From assembly GCF_000003605.2 (NCBI RefSeq), contig NW_003126887.1:171022-223081 (forward strand): 52,060 nt of DNA. Direction: 5' to 3'. The position numbers were made by a program, and so were the translations under genes. This stretch comes from Saccoglossus kowalevskii (Eukaryota > Hemichordata > Enteropneusta > Harrimaniidae). Shown piece after piece: positions 45,693 through 52,060 of this stretch (position 1 is its first letter; every line of letters begins with the position of its first letter). Below the pieces are notes generated by a model, which ran no database searches, was not told where the DNA came from, and saw only the letters and a list, made by a program, of their open reading frames with translations.

Positions 45693-45770
45693 CTGAATTA
45701 CTTTTTTTTCCAAGATTTTTAGCTGCATGCCAAATGTCATGTGAATGTTTTATATTTGGATACGTCTTTT
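45693..45770 (-). CDS. Transposase-like gene exon with HSHDIWHAAKNLGKK
   Basis: This 78-bp phase 1-1 exon (acceptor TTTATTTCAG, donor gtgagt) encodes KTYPNIKHSHDIWHAAKNLG and ends KKSNS. The first Lys codon is shared with the 46171 exon. Splice sites are close to ideal. Confidence 0.6.
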
Positions 45771-46170
45771 CTGAAATAAAAAGCAATATGTTCAACATTT
45801 ATACAATTCTGGCAAACTCATTAGAGACAAAATCATGTATATGGATTTTTGACAGAAACGCTGCTCAGTTTTGAATAACACATTCCTTGCTAATGAAGTG
45901 AATACTGTAATGCCTTAACAACAAAAGATGGCATGTGAATAAAATTCTGATTGCTAAATTTTTTGTGCACTTGGCCAGCAACTGTTATTAATCATTGAAT
46001 ACAATGCATATTCAAAATGAATGTTTCGTCTTGCCTTATATTATCTGGCATACTCAACCTAACCTGTCAATATCACAACTCAGTAGAAGTTACTTCCACC
46101 AATATACCTCAAAACACATATTAAGCAAGAGAATATTCACAATATTATGGGTATAAATTATTGTACTCAC

Positions 46171-46299
46171 TCATCAGAGAGGCAATCTGCATATGTGCAT
46201 CAGTCACAACTTCCTGTATGTTAACATTTTTTTCTAACATCAGATTCATATTCTCTTCAAAACATATTTTTTCAAGGTTGGTAGAAGAGAATGAACACA
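46171..46299 (-). CDS. Transposase-like gene exon with VVTDAH
   Basis: The frame (left edge uncertain, an ATG at about 46299) reads CSFSSTNLEKICFEENMNLM, then LEKNVNIQEVVTDAHMQIAS and LM, ending in phase 1 before gtgagt. It fits the next exon to give LMKKTYPNIKH. Confidence 0.5.
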
Positions 46300-47099
46300 T
46301 AATTAAAAAGTCAGAACTGTTTAGCCATTAGTCGGTGTCTCGCATCTTTTGTATGTGTTCCTTTACATTGGTCATATATTTTATTATGTGGGAAATATAA
46401 TCATGAGCACCCAGTAATAAAACAAAATACATAGAAATGATTGTTTCACCACAAAAAATTGTGAAATACATACACTGCAAAGTATCCCTTTGTACATGTT
46501 TCTCTAAAAACATCTCGCATCCGACTCATAAATGCACAAATAACAACAAAATGAATACATTGAAGTACAATACTTTCTTAACCCTGGCTTGGATAACATT
46601 TAGGGTAGATAATCAAATATACCTACATTTTCCTTCTTATAGTATCTATGAATATATCCCTTTGCTATAGATATGCTAATTTTGGTTTCAGTTGAACATG
46701 GAGCTCCATGAGTTGAACAACAGGAAGTGCTCTGTTTCTGCCAAATGATGACATCACATGTTCAAACAATATTTTATCAATACTGTCTATCTTTAAAATA
46801 TGTAGGATGTGTCTCACAGTGCAAACATGACTATTGAGGCCAGCTTTATTGTTTATTGAAACACTCAACATTACTCAGGAGTTAAAATGGTTACACTAGA
46901 ACACATATTTGAAATTAAACATACAAATTCTCAAAAAATTACTATCTAAAGCATGACAATGAGTTTAAAAAAATAAAACAAAACTACAATTGAAAAAACT
47001 GGTAGAGAAAATAGAATGAAAACAATTTGTCATTAAACAATTTCAAACAACTTATAGATGGAATAATACTAGTAATACACTCATCCACATGTGTTAAGA
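46300..47099. other. Unassigned region
   Basis: Upstream exons of the - strand transposase-like gene should lie here, but no segment could be matched to it. The 46665-46871 (-) frame is open but unrecognised. Confidence 0.35.
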
Positions 47100-47491
47100 T
47101 GCTCGCAGCGTCACTGGTGTTTGATTCTGTAGTTGTTTTTGCAATTCTGAATCCAGTTCATCAGGTTTTCCAATCCATGTGACTGCATATGCCCTTGCTA
47201 ACAACTGTCCGGGTCTGATTGTGATTTGTCTAGTGGACGTATTATGGAGACAGACTGGCACTCAAGATTTGCCTTGCATACACTTCAACACTGCTGTTGT
47301 TGGTTTAATCACAACACCGCCAGTCTTCATTGGACTAAGTTCTACAGCCACAACAAATTGATCACCACGCGGACCCTTTTTAGTACGACCCCACATAATC
47401 ATAGCATGCTGTTGACTCCAATTGAACAGGATGTTTTGTCATAGCACGCATATTACCAATGTCACCTCGAACGCCAACAAACTTGTCACGA

Positions 47492-47933
47492 TCATCCAGT
47501 CTTTGAAAAGCTTTCTGCATCACGGCTGAAATGCGCATATAACGTCCTTTCCCTTTCACTCCAGTATATGGCTTTGTATAGACCCAACAAATTGGTTTCC
47601 ACCATCACTGATACCTCTCTGTTATAATCATCATTTCCCAACACCAACGCTGGAAATGATACTTTTTTTTGTATCTCCAAGGACATGTCTAGGGAATGAC
47701 ATCACATCAATAACCCCAAGGAAAGGCAATCGCTGTCCATTGGCCCCTGTCACAGTTAACTGTTCTTCTATGGCCCGGATTGGGAGTTTTGACAAGTGCT
47801 GATCATAAAAGTTTTTGCAAATGGTTGTAACCTGTGAACCTGTATCGACCAGACAACAGCAAGTTATACCTTCTACAAACATTTCCTCTTCTTCTGGATC
47901 TCCAACCAAATGTCCTCTGCGCGTTTGTACCAT
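47492..47933 (-). pseudogene. Retrotransposon aspartic protease remnant
   Basis: ITCCCLVDTGSQVTTICKNF carries the catalytic DTG (about 47831-47850), and LPFLGVIDVMSF follows. The next frame continues PALVLGNDDYNREVSVMV, matching the family's GxNxL end of the protease. A frameshift lies near 47660. Confidence 0.75.
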
Positions 47934-49036
47934 GACATATCGATTTTAATTCTTGACTTGGGCAGACCTTGATTGGTCCTGAGATTTTTCTTTCTTTGTT
48001 TGGGTTTTGGACATTTATTTGACTTATGGCCTTCTTTCTTGCAATTGTAGCAGCGAATGGGGGCTTTCTTGGGCTCAGAACACTCGCGTGATCAATCTCA
48101 CTTGGGGTCACGCCTGCTCCAATCTGTTCTAGTTTCTGAATCTGTTCATTTTGTCGATGACTCCCCAGTTCCAGTTTCTTCAGGATTTCTGTAACTGTTA
48201 CCATACCCTCAACACACAGTTTCATCATTTTCATCACCTCTGTGTCTGGTCCAGTATTGGTCTCTTCATCAGGAAGTACCGTTAGTGCTCGTCCAGTGGC
48301 TGACCTTTTATACGTATTACTCATTGCTGTTCCATCTTTCACCTCCTGTTCAGCACTCATTACATGCCTCTTCATTTTTCAAATGTAGTACACAGTGCTT
48401 TCATTGGTCGAGCGATATCAACAACTCTATCCTCTCGAGTATTTTGCCAGAATACAGTCCTCAGGGCTTCATCAACTGCTGATTATTTTATACCTCCCCG
48501 CCTTTTAACAATATGGATGCTCCTTTCAAGTCTGTCAGCAAATTCTGCTATAGTCTCTCTCTCTTTCTGGCGACTGTCTCGATAAAAGCGTTCTAATAAA
48601 ACAGGTCCTTTTTCTTCTCACCAAAACTGCTCTCAAGTTTATTTATGCCTTCTTTTACGGATGCATCACGTGGTAGTGTTTCAGGTTTCCTTGCTGCACG
48701 CCCCTTCAATGACCGTCTTACTGCTGGCAGAAGTATGCTGTGAGGGTATGTTCCCGATTCCAACAAGACCTCCATATGGTCTTTCCATGTCTCAAATTCA
48801 GCATCCCCTTTTCTAGATGGGTCTCCTGAAAATGTATCCAACCTTGGAGACTGGTACATGCCTGCAGCCCAACCTGGATGCAATCGCATAACGCTTTGAT
48901 CATAGCCGTAATTTGCTGGGCCATGCAAGTTGTCTATGGCAGTGTAATATTCATTGCCATTCTCACTGCATGGTCTCTGCGGTCCCCTGTATAATGACAC
49001 ATTAGCTTCTCTGCCTATGACTGATGGGTTCAGCAT
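47934..49036 (-). pseudogene. Retrotransposon gag remnant
   Basis: ATG 49036 opens a 147-codon frame with LDTFSGDPSRKGDAEFETWK, PHSILLPAVRRSLKGRAAR and INKLESSFGEKK, the helical order of PNMA-like/gypsy capsids. The next frame holds RFYRDSRQKERETIAEFADR and a later zinc knuckle CYNCKKEGHKSNKC (about 48010-48056). Frame changes near 48593, 48376 and 48070 make it dead. Confidence 0.75.
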
Positions 49037-49725
49037 ACTGTTGAAGCCTGTTATGAGAAGTAGTCCAGCCTGGAATGTGATGCATGATGATATTCAACAT
49101 TTAGCTGACTGCCTTCATAAGTACAAAGTATATTTAGATAACCAAGCTGCAGTGCAAGACAAGATCAGATCCATGAATCACCCTGTGAGAACTGTAGCAG
49201 AACATGCTTTCGTTGAGCATAGAGCAAAGACAACATACGCAGTCAATAACAAATATAAACTTTTAAATGACGCTGTAGTATTAGCCGGTTGTTCAAATCC
49301 TGTCTTTTTTGATGAGACAAAACATCTAAATGAGCCATTTGAAAATGCAATGCAAAAGCATAGATTTGTGAAAGGTATGCAATTATCTGTCCCAGTTGAT
49401 ATATATAGGTTTTGTCCTGGTGGATTAATAATAACAACTGTAGTTGTAGTGCAAGTTGCAGAAGGTCGTACTGAAGTTCAGATACTTACTCAAGCTGCAA
49501 GGCTAATTGCAACTACATTGTATCAAGTCTGAGTTGAAGGAGTATCATACAAGGTCGCAGAGGAAACTGTTTCGTGAAAGGCTATGTAATATCACTGGTA
49601 TTCTTCCTGGTGTGGCTGATCTAATATATAAAGAACTTGCAATCGATGCTACAACAGCCTTACATACAGAAACACAACAGCGACTATGTCTTATCTTCCT
49701 GGGAGAGAAATGACTTTTATCTGAT

Positions 49726-50898
49726 ATGAGACATTTAAACACCGGTCGCCCAAGTAATACTTTTGATACGTTTTTCAGTAAACTTGCAGAACGAGTTGAA
49801 GAAGTAACTGCAGCTGATGAGAGGCGCCACAATCAATGTCATCTGTCAGAGTGGATCTCATTGCGTGACCTCATTTTACAAGCCAAGTTGAAGTGTCCAG
49901 ATGATGCACCAATCCGGTCTTCTAGTCTTGTACGCTTGCAGTTTGCACCTCGAAATCCATACGTACACTCAGCTCTTAACTTCACTTCCCGCATACAGGT
50001 ACAATACAAAATCCAGAGGAGGCAACTACGACTTGAACATCCAGACGACCATTTTTGTGCTGCTTTGCTCAAATACCTGAAACATAAAGCTGTAGAGTTG
50101 AGAGGAAGGGCAGTGTTATTCTGTTGTGATAATAAAGCAAAGATATCTTTTGGAGATCCCGGGAACTCAGTTTCAACTGGTGTTAGAGGGAAAAAAACTA
50201 TTGCTCCAACTACCACAACTTTAGTTGCTGCCGACCATGATATGACAAAAGGGTCTCTAACACCGTCTGTAGTACTTGAATGTGACATTCCAGAAGAAGC
50301 AGGACATTCTTTTGTCCAAGGTAAAGTTACCACAGTCATCAATGATTCTGTGTTTCAGCAATCTACACCATTCAGACATGCTTGTGTACTGGCGAAGCTG
50401 CTACAGAGCAATCCAGATGCACATATAGTGTTGAAATTTAGTGATGGTGGTACTGATCATAGAAACACTCTAGAATCTGTAAAATGTGCATCTATATGTT
50501 TGTTTAAAGAAGCTGATTTAGACATGATAATTCTTGCTCGTTGTGCTCCAAGACATAGCTGGACAAATCCAGTGGAGCGTGTGATGTCCATCCTCAATCT
50601 TGGTCTGCAGAACTGTGCGCTGGAAAGAAGAGAAAGTGATGCTGATACAGAAAAGGAGCTACAAAAATGTGGTAGCATGGCAGACATCAGAAACCTAGCA
50701 GCAAAGAAACCAGACATAAAGGACAGGTACACAGAAAGTGTTGAACCACTTCAATCTACCATTAGAAATCGTTTCATGCGACTGATGCTCAAAGATAAGC
50801 CAATAACAGCGATGGACCCGATAACCGATGGCGAGATTAACCATTTCAAACGTCACTTGCAGGAGCTGTTTCCAGGAATGGATTCCTCAAAACTGTAG
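49726..50898 (+). CDS. Core 390-codon open frame of the DDE-like gene
   Basis: This is the longest uninterrupted frame in the window. It starts MRHLNTGRPSNTFDTFFSKL and ends PGMDSSKL before TAG. The region 60-130 is basic and helical (RIQVQYKIQRRQLRLEHPDD). The candidate catalytic residues D135, D240/D244 and E284 all lie in this segment. The same frame continues after the stop with KVYTKKVASYNQWIEAH, so the stop is a single nonsense mutation, not the natural end. Confidence 0.65.
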   Translation: MRHLNTGRPSNTFDTFFSKLAERVEEVTAADERRHNQCHLSEWISLRDLILQAKLKCPDDAPIRSSSLVRLQFAPRNPYVHSALNFTSRIQVQYKIQRRQLRLEHPDDHFCAALLKYLKHKAVELRGRAVLFCCDNKAKISFGDPGNSVSTGVRGKKTIAPTTTTLVAADHDMTKGSLTPSVVLECDIPEEAGHSFVQGKVTTVINDSVFQQSTPFRHACVLAKLLQSNPDAHIVLKFSDGGTDHRNTLESVKCASICLFKEADLDMIILARCAPRHSWTNPVERVMSILNLGLQNCALERRESDADTEKELQKCGSMADIRNLAAKKPDIKDRYTESVEPLQSTIRNRFMRLMLKDKPITAMDPITDGEINHFKRHLQELFPGMDSSKL

Positions 50899-51642
50899 AA
50901 AGTTTACACAAAGAAAGTGGCATCATACAATCAGTGGATAGAAGCTCACTGTCTAGTCAGACAATACAGCTTTCAGATATGTAAATGTTCAAACACAAAC
51001 TGCTGTACATCACCACACTTAAGTCAAGAAGACTTGGTCTGGCTGCCTGGTGCAGTGTTGGATAATACTGGTGACCATTACAAACCATACACAGAAGTTA
51101 AAGGGGTGGACACAACAGATGAAAACAGGCCATCACTGAAGCTGAAACTTGGAAAACAGAAGCAAGCTTCTGCTTGTGTTGCAGCTACTACTACAACTAC
51201 CACTGATGCCTACCAACTACCAACGCAGCAAGATGTCCCTCTTGTATGTAGCTCCCAGAATGCTGTGTGTAGTTCCCAGAATGCCCGTGGCAGTTTTCCA
51301 TGTATAGAGTGTAGAAAACCACGTGTGGTTTACTCAAAATTTAAATTCACTGAAAGGCAAATGGTTTCACTTGTAATACTAGTTGATGGAAGTGATTATA
51401 CATGTGGAGCACCATTAGCCCCAATGGGTCATCTTCTATACAGAAAAGCTCAGTGCAGACCAAACCTGACATGTCAAATGCCAGTGGAAATACCATACTA
51501 TGGAGCTGAAGTTGGCAGAAAAGATGTATGTTGTCACTGTGGTGATGGAGGAGCTGTAGTGGATGTTGAATTAAACAAACGATACAAAACTGCACTTACC
51601 AGCGACCATATGGAAAGAAATGAAATGTGTTTTCTAAATTAA
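50899..51642 (+). CDS. C-terminal cysteine-rich domain of the DDE-like gene
   Basis: In frame with the preceding piece after TAG. It carries ICKCSNTNCC near its start, a Thr-rich spacer (ATTTTTTDA), a short duplicated segment (VCSSQNAVCSSQNA), then CIECRKPR, YTCG, CRPNLTC and CCHCGDGG, ending at TAA 51640-51642. The paired CxxC motifs suggest a zinc ribbon or treble-clef fold. Confidence 0.55.
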   Translation, partial: KVYTKKVASYNQWIEAHCLVRQYSFQICKCSNTNCCTSPHLSQEDLVWLPGAVLDNTGDHYKPYTEVKGVDTTDENRPSLKLKLGKQKQASACVAATTTTTTDAYQLPTQQDVPLVCSSQNAVCSSQNARGSFPCIECRKPRVVYSKFKFTERQMVSLVILVDGSDYTCGAPLAPMGHLLYRKAQCRPNLTCQMPVEIPYYGAEVGRKDVCCHCGDGGAVVDVELNKRYKTALTSDHMERNEMCFLN

Positions 51643-52060
51643 ATTGCATTGCATTTTGAAATGGCCATTGTTGATACATTTCTCATCAGTTTTAATCCTC
51701 TCATTGCATTGTCAACTTTTGTCACCATCCACAAAATAGTTCTGTACAGTCTGCTCTACTCCGTTATGATAAAAATTGACTTTTGCATCATGTATTTCAA
51801 CATTTCATACATACAGTGACTTACCTGGGTTATGGTTCTTTGATACAAGTTTCGGATCAATTGTCACCTATAAAAGAACTTTGGCAAATAAGATGCATTA
51901 AATGAAACAAAAAAGTGGAGTTCTTGTCAAAATGATGTTGATATTGAAAAAAATAAAATGTATGGATTGAAGTGTACTTACCAACTCATCTTTGCTTTGT
52001 TGCTTGCGAAGAAGACTGACACTGCATAATGCCACACAAACGCGTATCATAAATGTAAAT
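51643..52060. other. 3' flank of the DDE-like gene
   Basis: No gene is visible. An AATAAA occurs near 51951. No matching terminal inverted repeat to the 5' side of 49053 was found. Confidence 0.4.

Larger units (their letters stand above)
45276..46299 (-). pseudogene. Spliced transposase-like gene, three exons seen
   Basis: Three - strand segments with consensus splice signals spell a protein containing EVVTDAHMQIASLM, KHSHDIWHAAKNLGKK and WSSHIVNHFWYCCQKA. The Asp in TDAH followed by Asp-x-Trp-His about 25 residues later looks like the catalytic part of a cut-and-paste transposase of the kind that places D-x-W/F-H after a conserved Asp (compare ISL3-type enzymes). I have a general memory of similar invertebrate and fish proteins, but no named superfamily. 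The 45770 to 45380 exon junction does not agree in phase: an 8-A run beside it may hold a 1-bp indel, so the gene may be inactive. Confidence 0.5.
47100..49036 (-). mobile_element. gag-protease relic of a Ty3/gypsy-type element
   Basis: This is a third retroelement. From 49036 down: capsid-like gag, a coiled middle, a CCHC zinc knuckle and an aspartic protease, then decayed linker sequence. RT, integrase and LTRs are absent. It is truncated exactly where the + strand DDE-like gene begins (16 bp between the two ATGs). Confidence 0.75.
49053..51642 (+). pseudogene. Decayed DDE-like transposase gene of unknown superfamily
   Basis: This is an intronless + strand gene, about 860 codons, damaged by one frameshift (about 49505-49535) and two in-frame stops (TGA 49711-49713, TAG 50896-50898). 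The downstream three pieces share one frame. N-terminal part (49053-49532): helical, with VEHRAKTTYAVNNKYKLLND and GLIITTVVVVQVAEG. Middle 390-codon piece from 49726: Asp135 in FCCDNKAKISFGDPG, Asp240/244 in LKFSDGGTDHRN and Glu284 in HSWTNPVERVMS, a plausible DDE triad with a 40-44 residue D-to-E gap. C-terminal piece: CIECRKPRVVY, YTCGAPL and CCHCGDGG, likely a zinc-binding domain. Function as a transposase is inferred. I have seen similar uncharacterised invertebrate proteins but cannot name a superfamily. Confidence 0.6.

Noticed and set aside
49839-50342. 167-codon - strand frame
   Set aside because: Antisense of the DDE-like core; the + strand frame is longer and has recognisable motifs.

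Overview
This is an AT-rich, intron-rich, repeat-dense stretch of an animal nuclear genome. GT-AG introns, long introns full of inverted-repeat transposons, secreted proteins built from shuffled phase-1 cysteine-rich modules, and LTR and Penelope-like elements all fit a marine invertebrate. A lophotrochozoan, perhaps a bivalve mollusc, is my best guess, but the species cannot be fixed from the sequence.

Left part (1-6.7 kb, + strand): four exons of a small SAM-dependent methyltransferase of the METTL27/WBSCR27 type (2101-6413), with compatible splice phases and a poly(A) signal at 6675. Its first intron carries a 6 x 34 bp tandem repeat.

Centre (10.67-26.5 kb, - strand): one large gene for a secreted multidomain protein. 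From 5' to 3' it has a TATA-box promoter and signal-peptide exon (26.5 kb), a short Lys-Arg-ended exon, five pacifastin-like repeats each split over two small exons, a WAP domain, an eight-cysteine exon and a C-terminal VWD domain. The 70/67/64 + 44 bp exon pairs repeat with constant phases, so the gene grew by exon-pair duplication. Its introns host TTAA-flanked MITEs, a CAA microsatellite, a roughly 45-copy 23-bp minisatellite with higher-order structure, and a dispersed LTR-like repeat.

Right part (29.7-52 kb): a graveyard of mobile elements. (1) A - strand gypsy-type element (29774-33701) with a tRNA-Leu-type primer site and protease followed directly by integrase, the Gmr1-like order; its 5' LTR is split by a 620-bp element with about 125-bp inverted termini and a perfect 9-bp target duplication. 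(2) A - strand RT/RNaseH/integrase fragment (36.2-39.0 kb). (3) An unrecognised two-exon RGG-rich gene end and an orphan GIY-YIG domain (40.0-41.0 kb, +). (4) An inverted second copy of the LTR-like repeat (43.85-44.51 kb). (5) Spliced - strand exons of a transposase-like gene (45.3-46.3 kb). (6) A gag-protease relic (47.1-49.0 kb, -). (7) Head-to-head with it, a decayed 2.6-kb intronless + strand gene (49.05-51.64 kb) with a possible DDE triad and a C-terminal zinc-binding-like region, belonging to no superfamily I can name.

The best candidates for something undescribed are the DDE-like gene at 49-51.6 kb, the spliced gene at 45-46 kb, and the modular pacifastin-WAP-VWD protein. No tRNA, rRNA or CRISPR array was seen.
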